A stretch of 43,221 nucleotides of DNA. Origin: Caldithrix abyssi DSM 13497 (GTDB lineage Bacteria; Electryoneota; AABM5-125-24; Hatepunaeales; Hatepunaeaceae). The DNA is taken from the NCBI GenBank assembly GCA_945865405.1, contig CAMBDS010000024.1, forward strand, positions 1 through 43,221, read 5' to 3'. The stretch's first letter is position 1; each line of letters opens with the position of its first letter. Shown piece after piece: positions 9,127 to 17,970 of the stretch. The notes under the pieces are model-generated. The model ran no database searches and was not told the DNA's origin. It saw nothing but the letters and a program-made list of their open reading frames with translations. Position numbers and translations under genes: made by a program.

Positions 9127-9483
9127 TTATGATTCTTTGATATCTTCCCAGGGTGGCAGGTGATGTTTTCGCTTGCCACGTTCATAGATTAATGCCATCC
9201 AAAAGCCGAACAAGAATGCCGCACTGCCAGCCGCCAACATGCCACCCCATAAAGGCATGCCCGACTCTCTCCACGTACTGAACCACATCCAAACTCCCCA
9301 AAACAGACCAAAAGGTATGCCCACATCGCGGACATTGTGCCAGAACTTATTGAAGTGTGGTGGACGAGCGTCGATACCTAATTTCCAAAGCAGGATCAAA
9401 TAAGGTGGGTGGTAATTGCTTCGCCATATTCCGGTCGATGCAAGGAGTTTTAGAGCCTCTTCACGTCTGGACTGATTGTCCAT
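9127..9483 (-). CDS. DUF6404-family small membrane protein
   Basis: This 118-residue protein matches the DUF6404 layout. It has an N-terminal soluble helix (REEALKLLASTGIWRSNYHPP) and a LWKLGI..RPPHF stretch. Two hydrophobic segments follow (about residues 53-67, PFGLFWGVWMWF; and 80-98, LAAGSAAFLFGFWMAL), then a basic C-terminal tail ending in LPPWEDI. The function is unknown in all members I know of. It starts 13 bases after the glycyl-tRNA synthetase stop and is likely cotranscribed with it. Confidence 0.8.
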   Translation of the reverse strand: MDNQSRREEALKLLASTGIWRSNYHPPYLILLWKLGIDARPPHFNKFWHNVRDVGIPFGLFWGVWMWFSTWRESGMPLWGGMLAAGSAAFLFGFWMALIYERGKRKHHLPPWEDIKES

Positions 9484-9496
9484 GTTGTCAACTCTT

Positions 9497-10951
9497 TTAT
9501 ATGATGCCCAACTTATTACTCAGGAAATTCGGGATCTGATCCTTGGAAATTCGCTCCTGCTGAAGCGTATCCCGCCACCTTACCGTGACGGTTCCGTCTT
9601 CCTTTGTCTGGTAGTCAATCGTGAAGCAGAACGGCGTCCCGACCTCATCCTGACGGCGGTAACGCTTGCCGATGGAGCCGGACTCATCGAAATCAGCTCG
9701 CCAGCGGCCCTGAATCGACTTAAAGAGGTCGTGGCCAAGCTCATAGAGACCGTCCTTCTTCACCAGTGGGAGAAATGCCGCTTTGACCGGAGCAATGCGA
9801 GGATCAAGCGAGAGGTAAACGCGCTCTTCACCGTCCTGAACGTCTTCGTGATAGGCTTCACAGAGTAGCATCAGCATTGCCCGGTTGAGTCCCGACGACG
9901 ACTCGATGACGTGAGGCATGTAGCGCTCTTTCACCGAATCATCGAAGAACGAGAGGTCTTTGCCGGAGAACTCGGAGTGACGCGAAAGGTCGAAGTCTCC
10001 ACGGTCATGGAGACCCTCAAGCTCTCCCCAGCCGTACGGAAACTCGTACTCGATGTCCCACGCGGCGCGGGCGTAATGAGCCAGCTTCTCGTGCTCATGC
10101 CAGCGGAGCTTTTCGGGCCTGACGCCGAGGTCAAGCAGGTAGTTCCAGCGTTGCTCGCGCCAGTATTCGCACCATTTCTCGTTATCGCCCGGCTTGATGA
10201 AGAACTGCATCTCCATCTGCTCGAACTCACGGGTGCGGGCGATGAAGTTCTTTGTGGTGATCTCGTTGCGGAAGGCTTTCCCGATCTGTGCGATCCCGAA
10301 CGGCGGCCTCAGGCGTGACGTCTCCATCACGATCTTGTAGTCGATGTAGATTCCTTGTGCGGTTTCGGGGCGGAGGTAGGCTATGCCTGATTCGTCCTCG
10401 ATTGGGCCAACATATGTTTTCATCATCAAGTTAAATTGGCGCGGTGGAGTCAGCGAGTTTTTGGCCCCGCAACGCGGACATTGAGTCTCAATTCTCTGCC
10501 AATCTGTATTCTCCTTGCATATTTCGCAAGCTGTCTCATTTTCTGTAGTCGGTTCACGTGTTTCGACTCCTGTCTTCTTGACCTTGGACTTTTGACATTT
10601 ACAGCACAAGTAGATAGATACGATATGGTCATCTCTAAATCTGCCCTTGCATTCACTGCATTCTACCATTGGATCATTGAATCCCCCTACGTGTCCGCTC
10701 GCCTCCCAAACTCTTGGATTGTAGATTATGGCCGAGTCGAGTTCGACGATGTCGTCGTGCTTCATCGTCATTTCGCGGAGCCAATGATCGGCGAGGTTTC
10801 TCTTGATTCGTGCGCCGGCAGGCCCGTAGTCATACGCTGAGCCTATCCCGCCGTAAATATCTGATGAAGGAAAGATGATGCCGCGCCGTTTGCATAGCGC
10901 GACGAGGCGATCCATAACGTCGCCGGAGGAGGTGTTTTGATTTTTTGCCAA
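9497..10951 (-). CDS. glyS: Glycyl-tRNA synthetase, homodimeric class II type
   Basis: This 484-residue enzyme charges tRNA-Gly with glycine. It is the single-chain (glyQS/GRS1-like) type rather than the alpha2-beta2 type. It begins with the RRGIIFPSSDIYGG signature and motif 1 region, then has a long insertion with paired cysteines (CSEC, CCKC, CEIC, CPRCG; about residues 98-175) that is likely zinc-binding. Motif 2 (GKAFRNEI), the REFEQMEMQFF stretch, motif 3 (GLNRAMLML) and an anticodon-binding domain follow. The TTG at 10951 has no good ribosome site; the ATG at 10915 (MDRLVALCKRRG) is an equally plausible start. The gene follows the PLD gene by 15 bases. The insertion region is visibly more AT-rich than the flanks. 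Confidence 0.94.
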   Translation of the reverse strand: MAKNQNTSSGDVMDRLVALCKRRGIIFPSSDIYGGIGSAYDYGPAGARIKRNLADHWLREMTMKHDDIVELDSAIIYNPRVWEASGHVGGFNDPMVECSECKGRFRDDHIVSIYLCCKCQKSKVKKTGVETREPTTENETACEICKENTDWQRIETQCPRCGAKNSLTPPRQFNLMMKTYVGPIEDESGIAYLRPETAQGIYIDYKIVMETSRLRPPFGIAQIGKAFRNEITTKNFIARTREFEQMEMQFFIKPGDNEKWCEYWREQRWNYLLDLGVRPEKLRWHEHEKLAHYARAAWDIEYEFPYGWGELEGLHDRGDFDLSRHSEFSGKDLSFFDDSVKERYMPHVIESSSGLNRAMLMLLCEAYHEDVQDGEERVYLSLDPRIAPVKAAFLPLVKKDGLYELGHDLFKSIQGRWRADFDESGSIGKRYRRQDEVGTPFCFTIDYQTKEDGTVTVRWRDTLQQERISKDQIPNFLSNKLGII

Positions 10952-10966
10952 AGTGGTGTTATATGA

Positions 10967-11671
10967 TTATGTAGTTTGATTTTCAAAACCGGTTGGCCTG
11001 CTTACTTTGTAACAGTCAATGCAAACTGGTTTGTTAAATGATGTGATTGCTGATTTACCACAGTCGTGGCAGTATTTTTCTTTGTAGTTGCGATTTTTAT
11101 ACTTTAGCCAGCTTTGATAATGTTCACCACAAAGTGGCATCAAAGGATTAAATGGAATTTCAATATTACACCGCATGCAAAAGCCCGGTTGCTCTGGAAG
11201 TGCATTTTCCAGTTTTTCGACAATCTTTCCCAGAAAAGATCTTTTCGATTGTTGGCCAATGTCTGTAAGGTGACTAATATATTTTTTGATGTCCCCAAGA
11301 ACCTGAACTTCATCGACAATCGTAGCGGCTTCATAACTTGCAGTTGCAGAAGATGCAAGAAGATTCATAGAGCCGACAATTGCTAACGATTCATTTCGAC
11401 AAATCTTGGCGTGGAGTCCAGGAACTTCATAAACCTTTGCTCCTATATCAAGTAAATCAACGATGAGATTATTGTAAAAATCCTCGTTCGTTTGTTCTAA
11501 ACGAAGGTAAACTCTTATTGATACCTTACGTTTTGCCGCACTTGCAACTTGACGTGCCAAATGCTTCCAGTTCCAAAAAGGCGACACCAAATCCAGTTCC
11601 TTTTTTGAAGCTTCAACAATTTCAATAATCGCGTGCGGGATATGGTGATCGGTTATGAGTTTGGTTGGCAT
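10967..11671 (-). CDS. PLD-family phosphodiesterase with C-terminal zinc ribbons
   Basis: This 234-residue protein has one phospholipase D half-domain with the HxK core motif (LHAKICRN) followed by VGSMNL, so it would need to dimerise to form an active site, as single-motif bacterial nucleases do. The last 75 residues carry two treble- or ribbon-like metal sites: CMRC...LCGEH and CHDC...CIDC. Proteins with this combination are usually thought to act on nucleic acid, but the substrate is unknown. There is no signal peptide, so it is cytoplasmic. Its ATG overlaps the TAA of the nucleotidyltransferase gene (TAATG), which implies coupled translation. The gene is more AT-rich than its neighbours, consistent with acquisition. 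Confidence 0.7.
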   Translation of the reverse strand: MPTKLITDHHIPHAIIEIVEASKKELDLVSPFWNWKHLARQVASAAKRKVSIRVYLRLEQTNEDFYNNLIVDLLDIGAKVYEVPGLHAKICRNESLAIVGSMNLLASSATASYEAATIVDEVQVLGDIKKYISHLTDIGQQSKRSFLGKIVEKLENALPEQPGFCMRCNIEIPFNPLMPLCGEHYQSWLKYKNRNYKEKYCHDCGKSAITSFNKPVCIDCYKVSRPTGFENQTT

Positions 11672-12045
11672 TAGATTTGTTTTGAGCTAAAGATAATTTG
11701 TTTTCCTTCTCTGACAACCGTAGCGGGCAATGAAGCAATTACGTATCTGGCTCGGCTTTCAAAATCTGTTTTTTTCCAGACCAATACATCGATTGCGGTT
11801 CCAATTCCCCAAAGCAATGGGTACGCCCACATACTCTGACTGCGCTTTCGATCCGCATCATCCGGTACGATCACCATAAGATCGTAATCCGAGTCAGGCC
11901 CCGCATCTCCGCGCGCATGCGACCCGAAGAGCCAGATCGCTTCCGGCTGATAAGCCTCGACCAGACGACGAACAGCCTCGGCAAGCTGAGGCGAGATCGA
12001 CTCTACATCGACCACTTTGCGGGTCTCTTCTACGACTACGCCCAC
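11671..12045 (-). CDS. MNT-type nucleotidyltransferase domain protein
   Basis: This 124-residue minimal nucleotidyltransferase has the exact GSx10DxD motif (FGSHARGDAGPDSDYDL) and a third acidic position in AIDVLVW. MNT proteins of this size are usually antitoxins that modify HEPN toxins by (oligo)adenylylation, but no HEPN gene adjoins this one. Its partner by position is the PLD/zinc-ribbon protein, whose start overlaps its stop. The GTG start at 12045 lies 10 bases inside the end of the carbonic anhydrase gene. It may be a remnant of an MNT-HEPN pair or an MNT with a different partner. Confidence 0.8.
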   Translation of the reverse strand: MGVVVEETRKVVDVESISPQLAEAVRRLVEAYQPEAIWLFGSHARGDAGPDSDYDLMVIVPDDADRKRSQSMWAYPLLWGIGTAIDVLVWKKTDFESRARYVIASLPATVVREGKQIIFSSKQI

Positions 12046-12647
12046 TCAATCACCCCACTCTCAATGTCCAATACCGCATACGTAGTGAACAGCCTTCCCT
12101 CCGCGATCCTTTCCCGAATCAAACTGCTGTACTTGACGATCATCTCCAGTGAAGCCCTTGCGTTAACCCGAACGGCCTCGTGCTGAAAAGCATCCCCGGT
12201 CAGGGTGGGGAAGAGGCGTTGCGTCTCGAAAACTGCGGGTTGAATGCGGTAAAGCAACTCCTCGATACGGTCGGCTTTGAAGTCAGGCGGGTCGATGGCC
12301 GACTTGACGGCTCCGCAGTGGGTATGACCCAGAACGACCAACACCGGCACGTGAAGTACCTCCACAGCAAACTCAAGCGACGCCAGCCCGAACGTCCCGC
12401 AAAGGTTTCCCGCTGTCCTCACCACGAAGATGTCGCCGATACCCTGCCCCAAGACAAGCTCCAGCGGCACGCGCGAGTCTGAGCATCCGACCACAAGGGC
12501 GTGTGGCTCCTGCCCTTCGAGGAACGTCTCGCGGCGACGCTCAATGCTGAAGCGGCTGACATCTAACTCACCGGCGACGTAGCGGGCGTTGCCGGTTTTC
12601 AGGTTGTCGAGGATGCTTGAGAATTTACTGGACAATAGTTCGATCAA
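12036..12647 (-). CDS. Beta-class carbonic anhydrase
   Basis: This 203-residue enzyme interconverts CO2 and bicarbonate. The zinc ligands are visible in VVGCSDSRVP (Cys, plus the Asp-Arg dyad) and VLGHTHCGAVK (His and Cys). The protein begins with the usual helix (LKTGNARYVAG) and is close to normal length for the family. The start is a TTG at 12647 overlapping the TGA of the upstream gene (TTGA). I see no signal peptide, so it is cytoplasmic. It sits in the long minus-strand series between a predicted barrel protein and the MNT gene, and no bicarbonate transporter is nearby. Confidence 0.92.
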   Translation of the reverse strand: MIELLSSKFSSILDNLKTGNARYVAGELDVSRFSIERRRETFLEGQEPHALVVGCSDSRVPLELVLGQGIGDIFVVRTAGNLCGTFGLASLEFAVEVLHVPVLVVLGHTHCGAVKSAIDPPDFKADRIEELLYRIQPAVFETQRLFPTLTGDAFQHEAVRVNARASLEMIVKYSSLIRERIAEGRLFTTYAVLDIESGVIEWA

Positions 12648-13297
12648 TTTAGAGTGAATGTAAAGCCAAATGCGGATTCGAAGCCATAGTAAAAATGGCG
12701 ATAGACGTACCGGCTCTGAAGGTATCGATTGCCTTCCTCATCCTCGTCATAATTGGAATTTTTGTCATATGAGTAGCGAGCATAACCGCCTAATTCTACA
12801 AAAAGCGAAATCTGATCGTTTGGCTTCCACTGATAACCGAATGCTATCAGTGGCCCCGGCTGGTAATCGATGGAATTGTCGTTGTCGATAAATCCTGTCA
12901 ATTCAAGTGAGAGTCCTAATTTCCGGTATGACCGGATTGAGCCAGAATCCTTCTGAAAGTGTCTCCAATCCAAAGTCATATGGAGAAGCGAGTTGCTATA
13001 TGTAGGGCTCGAAGTTTCCCTATAAACGCCTTCATCGACTCTTTCCCATGATTTTTGTTTTAGTACATCACCATAGAATTCTAATGTTGCGCCAACATCA
13101 TCAGGGGCACAAATTTTCCGCCTCACAACGACTTCTGGCCTGAATACATATCTTGAGCTATACATTCTCGCTCCAATCGACCATTTGCCACCGTCTTCAG
13201 CTTGATTGTTTCGTGTAGAGTCCTCCTCGATCTGGGCCATCGCCATCTGTGGAAGCAATAGACCTGCGACAAGTGCGAATATGGTTAACTTTCTCAT
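12644..13297 (-). CDS. Predicted outer-membrane beta-barrel protein
   Basis: This 217-residue protein has a signal peptide (LTIFALVAGLLLPQMAMAQ, cleavage after AMA). The mature part has alternating aromatic/polar strands (RMYSSRYVFRPEVVVRR, FYYGFESAFGFTFTLN) and ends close to an aromatic residue, as small outer-membrane barrels do. No named family is recognised. It begins 12 bases after the nitrilase-family gene and overlaps the carbonic anhydrase start by 4 bases, so it belongs to the same transcript. The stretch of Asp, Asn and Glu around residues 174-190 could be an exposed loop. Confidence 0.55.
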   Translation of the reverse strand: MRKLTIFALVAGLLLPQMAMAQIEEDSTRNNQAEDGGKWSIGARMYSSRYVFRPEVVVRRKICAPDDVGATLEFYGDVLKQKSWERVDEGVYRETSSPTYSNSLLHMTLDWRHFQKDSGSIRSYRKLGLSLELTGFIDNDNSIDYQPGPLIAFGYQWKPNDQISLFVELGGYARYSYDKNSNYDEDEEGNRYLQSRYVYRHFYYGFESAFGFTFTLN

Positions 13298-13309
13298 TAT
13301 TGGCGCACC

Positions 13310-14116
13310 CTAATCAGTAATTATTCGATAAAACTCAACCCTTCTATCTCCCAGCCTGTCATTCAACGCCGTAATCATCTTATTATCAGCCAACTTCGGC
13401 TCGATTTCGGCAGTGATAACCTCTTCGCTGTCGGGTGTTGCTTGAGCCAACATCTCCCCACGGTTCGATAGGATCTGACTGCCTCCCGTGAACGTAAGCG
13501 TTCGATCCGTCCGAGCTTCTGACCCGATCCGGTTGCAAGTCATCGTGAAGACGCCATTTTCAACCGACCGAGCAAACATCGCCCGCTGGCAATAGCTCAG
13601 CACCAAATTCGACGGATGACAGATAATCTGCACGCCATTAAGCGCCATAATCCGTGCCACCTCCGGGAAAATCCAGTCGAAGCAAATCATCAGCCCGATC
13701 CTGCCAACTTCTGTCTCAACAACGGGGGGAATTGTGTCACCAGGGTCGAAGATGTTTTTCTCACGGTCGAAGAGGTGCAACTTGTGATAGCGAGTAACAT
13801 TGCCATTTGGTTCAATTAAAGCAGATGAGTTGTAGAGCCTCCCATTATCAACCTCAGGAAAACCAAGAACGATGTGCGTGTCTGTGTCACTCGCGAGCAA
13901 CTTCAATCGTTCGATTTCCCTCCCGGCAACACTAATGGCATTTGCCTGCATTTCATCACGATCACGCAACTCGTATCCGCTGGTACACAGTTCGGGGAAG
14001 ACGATCAGGTCGGCATCTGCCGCCCTGACCATTCTCTCGACTGTCGACAGATTAAAGGTAGTTTCACCAAAAACTGGCTGAAACTGTCCGCAGGCGGCTT
14101 TGATAACACTTTTCAT
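13310..14116 (-). CDS. Nitrilase-superfamily carbon-nitrogen hydrolase
   Basis: This 268-residue amidase-type hydrolase has the complete Glu-Lys-Cys triad: E42 in VFPELCTSGYEL, Lys in YHKLHLFD, and Cys in MICFDWIFPE. The family cleaves C-N bonds of small amides or nitriles; members of this length include omega-amidases and N-carbamoyl hydrolases, but the substrate cannot be set here. The ATG at 14116 overlaps the TGA of the upstream lipoprotein gene (ATGA), which is better supported than the in-frame ATG at 14128. It is cytoplasmic and part of the coupled minus-strand series. Confidence 0.88.
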   Translation of the reverse strand: MKSVIKAACGQFQPVFGETTFNLSTVERMVRAADADLIVFPELCTSGYELRDRDEMQANAISVAGREIERLKLLASDTDTHIVLGFPEVDNGRLYNSSALIEPNGNVTRYHKLHLFDREKNIFDPGDTIPPVVETEVGRIGLMICFDWIFPEVARIMALNGVQIICHPSNLVLSYCQRAMFARSVENGVFTMTCNRIGSEARTDRTLTFTGGSQILSNRGEMLAQATPDSEEVITAEIEPKLADNKMITALNDRLGDRRVEFYRIITD

Positions 14117-14703
14117 TGGCTTGCCCATTTTCGGATCGAGAGCGACTCCTGCCAGAGACCACGGCCGACAGGGTGGCTCGCGATAACCTCAATACCCCGC
14201 GCTTTCATGCAGTCGATCAGGCTCTCAAAATTGAGTGCTAAGGTTGTATCAGGTTCGACAAGCGCCATATTGTGCGACTTCCAACGCAAGGCATGTTGTT
14301 TGTCGTCAGATTTATTGGGAATGTAAACGACGACGGAATCGACTAAGACGACACCATTACGCCTTATTGTGACTCCAAGAATTTCAAGTTCTTCCCAGTT
14401 TCGATTGGCGACAACCGTATCTGAAGCCGCGCTTCCATTGGCTTTTGCAGACGATTCAATGGCAAACTTCCTCAGTCCATCGAGAATAGCCGCAGTCCTT
14501 ATCCGATCATTGACGACGTTTTTGTGAAACGAGAGTGCCTGCCCGTTCACGTCGATGGCAATCGCACCATCTGGAAGGGAAGAGGTCTGAGCAGCTTCCA
14601 CGCTAATCGCCTTTTGATTCGGTATCGACTCGGTGCGTTGACAACTCACAATGGCGATTGGTACAATCACCAAGGCAAACAAGGTTATGAAGAGTTTCTT
14701 CAA
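14113..14703 (-). CDS. Lipoprotein of unknown function
   Basis: This 196-residue protein begins with a lipoprotein signal (KKLFITLFALVIVPIAIVSC); the Cys at 21 is the likely lipidation site. The mature part holds no recognised domain. It includes GAIAIDVNGQALSF and a C-terminal segment (LNFESLIDCMKARGIEVIASHP) that could be a small alpha/beta or biopolymer-transport-like fold. The start is a TTG at 14703 overlapping the tricorn-like gene's TGA (TTGA), and the stop overlaps the nitrilase start, so three genes are tightly coupled. Confidence 0.6.
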   Translation of the reverse strand: MKKLFITLFALVIVPIAIVSCQRTESIPNQKAISVEAAQTSSLPDGAIAIDVNGQALSFHKNVVNDRIRTAAILDGLRKFAIESSAKANGSAASDTVVANRNWEELEILGVTIRRNGVVLVDSVVVYIPNKSDDKQHALRWKSHNMALVEPDTTLALNFESLIDCMKARGIEVIASHPVGRGLWQESLSIRKWASQ

Positions 14704-17700
14704 TTCTTCGCTGCACCTAATTGCGATGAAATCACTTTAACCGCTTCGATCAGTTGTCGATCCGTTGCAGGCGTCGTTTCGTCAGGTTGGAGCGGTACGA
14801 TGATATCAGGCACCGCGCCATTGCCTTCCATGTTGCGGAGTGGATCGCGCGTCATACTGTCACCGATGTACCAGCCCCGCAGGGGTATCCTGTAGTAACT
14901 CCCATCAACCAGACCGTCTCCACCAGTCGAGATAACGCCTCCGGGAGTTGGCACTCCGACGACCGTTCCGCGCTTCAGAGTTTTGATTGAATGGCTGAAT
15001 ATTTCAGCGTTGGAGAACGAGTGTTCATTGCAAAGAGTGACTATCGGTTTTGTCCAAGAATAGAGGGGGAGCCGGTCCTGCGGGTAGCCGGGCCCACCGT
15101 CGCGGGGGTAGGTTATGCCGTGACGCTTCACCTGTAACATCGCCAGCAGCCAGTCGGTCGTCCAGCCGCCGCCATTGTTACGCACGTCGATCACCAAGCC
15201 ATCCTTGCCATAACCGACCGAGTATAATTCAGTTTCGAAGCGAGCAAGGCTCTCTTCGCCCATGCCGCGAATGTGCAGGTAACCGATGCGTCCTTTGGAA
15301 AGTGAATCGACTAACTGGCGACGACTCAAAACCCACTCGTCATAGCGCAAGTCGCCTAATTCATTGCGGTTAATTGGCTTCACGACGAGGCGTTTTTCAT
15401 CTTTGCCTCGTTTGATGACCAATTCGACTCGTTGGCCAACCTGATCGCGAAGCAAGCTGTCTATGGGAATAGTTGGTGTAAGTGTAGTTCCAGCAATTGA
15501 AAGAATCTTATCACCAGGTAAAACCTTGGAGTTGACCCGATCAGTCGGCCCGTTTGCGAGAACGTTATTCACACGCCAGCCATCTTCGACTTCAAGGTCA
15601 AGTCCCAACCTGCCGACCGTCTTCTCATTTCCCAATGGTGCCGAATTGTATCCAAGGTGAGACGCGTTCAGCTCGCCCATCATTATGCGAACTACATCGC
15701 CAAAATCGTCTTCACACGAAGCAACAGCCGCCCAATCGCGGTACTTTTCACGGAGTTCAGCCCAATCTTTGCCATGAAAATTTGAGTCGTAAAACCTTAG
15801 ATTGAGCCCCCGCCAGACTTCGTCGAATTTTTGCAGACGTTCCTCTTCCGGCTTTACCAATATTTTGGCGTCGAATGGATGGTCTTTGGCTGAACCGCCA
15901 TCGGCATCGACCGACTTAACCCGGCCCGTGCCATCGAGGTACCGGACTCGCTTGCCGGATGTTTCGAAGTCGATCATCGACGGATTAGCCGCCCCGTTGG
16001 TCAGGCGTTTGATGCCTTCACCATTCCACTTGATGATGTAGATGTCATTTTCGCCTTCGTGATTAGAAGTGAAAGCGATCTTTTCGCCGTCGGGTGAGAA
16101 TACGGGCAGAGATTCCTCGCCGTTCAATTTCGTCACTGGCTGAAGGCGCTCGTAGATGTTTGTCGTGTCGATTGTGACTTTGACCGGCTCTTTGTCGCTT
16201 GGTTTCTCTTTCTTTTTGTCGCCGTCTTCGTCCTTCTTATCTTTTTTCGACGCTGCTTTGGCGCGGATTTCCTCAGCCCTGTCAGCTGCGGATTTCTGGT
16301 AATCTGCCAGCTTCAACTGGACAACGTATATATCCCAATTATTATCGCGACGGCGCGAGCGAAATGCAAGCTTACTTCCGTCGGCTGACCAGACTGGCTG
16401 CTCATCTTCGTCCGGGTGGCGGCTGATATTCACAGCTGCCCCACCTTGAGCCGGGATAACGAAAATGTCGCTATTGAACTCGTTATCTTCGCGAGTAAAA
16501 GCAATCCATTTCGAATCCGGTGACCAGGCGTACTGCAAAAGCGACCAACCGCTTAGCAATACTCGTTCACCTCCCATTTCGAGATCTTGTATCACGAGGT
16601 CTCCCAATCCTCTCCGAAAGGCGATTGAGTTTCCGTCAGGGCTGAACTGAGGAGCAAACTCTTCGGCTTGAGTTGCGACGAGTGGCCTCCAATTAACCGA
16701 CAACGCTTTTGAAAGTTCAGCTGTCAAAGGGTCGTTTGCGGTCACCATCAGTAAATCCCTGTTTCCCCAACGGTCGGAGACTACCACAAGGCTGTCCCCT
16801 CCAGGTGAGACAGTGAATTCGCTCTCACGGGCAGGATTGTCGCGGCTTAGAACATTGGCGCGACCTCTCGCCGCCTTATCCTCATCGCCCACGATTCTGC
16901 TGGCGACTGTCTCGCCCCGAACTTCGAGAAACATCTGTTTGCCGTCGGGCGAGAAGACAAGCTTGCCAGCATGATCGTTGAAATTGCGAAGTATCGGAGC
17001 AGAACCAAGGTCGTCACCGAATGCGTTGACGGTCACTTTTTGAGGAGCTTGGCCAACTTTGAGCAGAAATATGTCGGTGCCTTGTTCATACGCGACAACG
17101 TCTGCGGTTCGAGCTGAGGAAGGAAACCTAACACCGTCTCCTTTGTACTGAGTCAGTTGCTTCCATTGACCAGAGATACTCCGTCGCCAAAGGTTGTAGG
17201 TTCCATCACGCTCGGAAGCCACGGTTAATGCTCCGTCAGGGCTCCACATAGGCCAGCGAGAGGCAGCCTGTCGGAAGTCGTCACCAGTTTGATGGTCTGT
17301 TGTATCGGTTATGGGGGCAAATGTTTTCGCTATGAGATCAAACTGCCATACTTGCGGTGAACCGCTTGACAGATAGCCTTTTCGCCACCACTGTGAACCC
17401 TGTCGAGTCATTAGGAGTCGTTTAACGCTATCGTCCATAGTCGCTTCCGAGCCGTACGCTTCGGTTATCGCGACCGGTTCTCCGCCTTCGCTGGATACGG
17501 TATAGAGCATCTCATGATCTGGATAACGGTCTTCTCGCCGGGCTGAAAAGACAATCCGGTTACCGTCGGGACTCCAGTCAGAAACGAGGTCATCGGTGTC
17601 GAGGAAGGTCAGCTGGCGAGGTGTGCCACCATTCGACGGCATTACGTAAACGTCGTCGTCACCCTCTCGACCACCTGAGAACGCAATCCACTCTCCATTG

Positions 17701-17924
17701 GGTGACCAACGGGGATGGTGCTCGTAAGAAGGGTGAATGGTCAGACGGGTAGCATTGCCACCTTCTACGCGGAGTATCCATATATCGCCCAAATAGCTGA
17801 TCGCAAGGCGAGATCCGTCGGCAGATAGCGCGGGATGACGAGCGAATGGCGTTGATTCGTTCTCAGAAGTTGCGCTATAAACGGTTGCCGCGACGCAGAG
17901 AATCGCGGCAACTATTGGAAGCAA
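14700..17924 (-). CDS. Tricorn-like protease (PD40 beta-propellers, PDZ, S41 peptidase)
   Basis: This protein of about 1074 residues has a tricorn architecture. WD40-like PD40 repeats fill roughly residues 25-560 (HPRWSPNGEWIAFSGG, PVWSADGSKLAFRSRR and others). A Lys/Asp/Glu-rich linker (KKDKKDEDGDKKKEK) and one more propeller segment follow. Then come a PDZ-like domain (LGLDLEVEDGWRVNNV) and an S41 peptidase domain with the nucleophile region HSFSNAEIF and DVRNNGGGW. By family knowledge it degrades peptides in the periplasm. The start is uncertain. The TTG at 17924 leaves a hydrophobic segment without the usual basic n-region, while the open frame just upstream reads HRNKTF and has GAGAG 5-7 bases before ATC/ATA codons. 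Confidence 0.85.
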   Translation of the reverse strand: MLPIVAAILCVAATVYSATSENESTPFARHPALSADGSRLAISYLGDIWILRVEGGNATRLTIHPSYEHHPRWSPNGEWIAFSGGREGDDDVYVMPSNGGTPRQLTFLDTDDLVSDWSPDGNRIVFSARREDRYPDHEMLYTVSSEGGEPVAITEAYGSEATMDDSVKRLLMTRQGSQWWRKGYLSSGSPQVWQFDLIAKTFAPITDTTDHQTGDDFRQAASRWPMWSPDGALTVASERDGTYNLWRRSISGQWKQLTQYKGDGVRFPSSARTADVVAYEQGTDIFLLKVGQAPQKVTVNAFGDDLGSAPILRNFNDHAGKLVFSPDGKQMFLEVRGETVASRIVGDEDKAARGRANVLSRDNPARESEFTVSPGGDSLVVVSDRWGNRDLLMVTANDPLTAELSKALSVNWRPLVATQAEEFAPQFSPDGNSIAFRRGLGDLVIQDLEMGGERVLLSGWSLLQYAWSPDSKWIAFTREDNEFNSDIFVIPAQGGAAVNISRHPDEDEQPVWSADGSKLAFRSRRRDNNWDIYVVQLKLADYQKSAADRAEEIRAKAASKKDKKDEDGDKKKEKPSDKEPVKVTIDTTNIYERLQPVTKLNGEESLPVFSPDGEKIAFTSNHEGENDIYIIKWNGEGIKRLTNGAANPSMIDFETSGKRVRYLDGTGRVKSVDADGGSAKDHPFDAKILVKPEEERLQKFDEVWRGLNLRFYDSNFHGKDWAELREKYRDWAAVASCEDDFGDVVRIMMGELNASHLGYNSAPLGNEKTVGRLGLDLEVEDGWRVNNVLANGPTDRVNSKVLPGDKILSIAGTTLTPTIPIDSLLRDQVGQRVELVIKRGKDEKRLVVKPINRNELGDLRYDEWVLSRRQLVDSLSKGRIGYLHIRGMGEESLARFETELYSVGYGKDGLVIDVRNNGGGWTTDWLLAMLQVKRHGITYPRDGGPGYPQDRLPLYSWTKPIVTLCNEHSFSNAEIFSHSIKTLKRGTVVGVPTPGGVISTGGDGLVDGSYYRIPLRGWYIGDSMTRDPLRNMEGNGAVPDIIVPLQPDETTPATDRQLIEAVKVISSQLGAAKN

Positions 17925-17970
17925 AAAGGTTTTGTTTCGGTGTGATATGATGATACTCTCGAATTACTCG

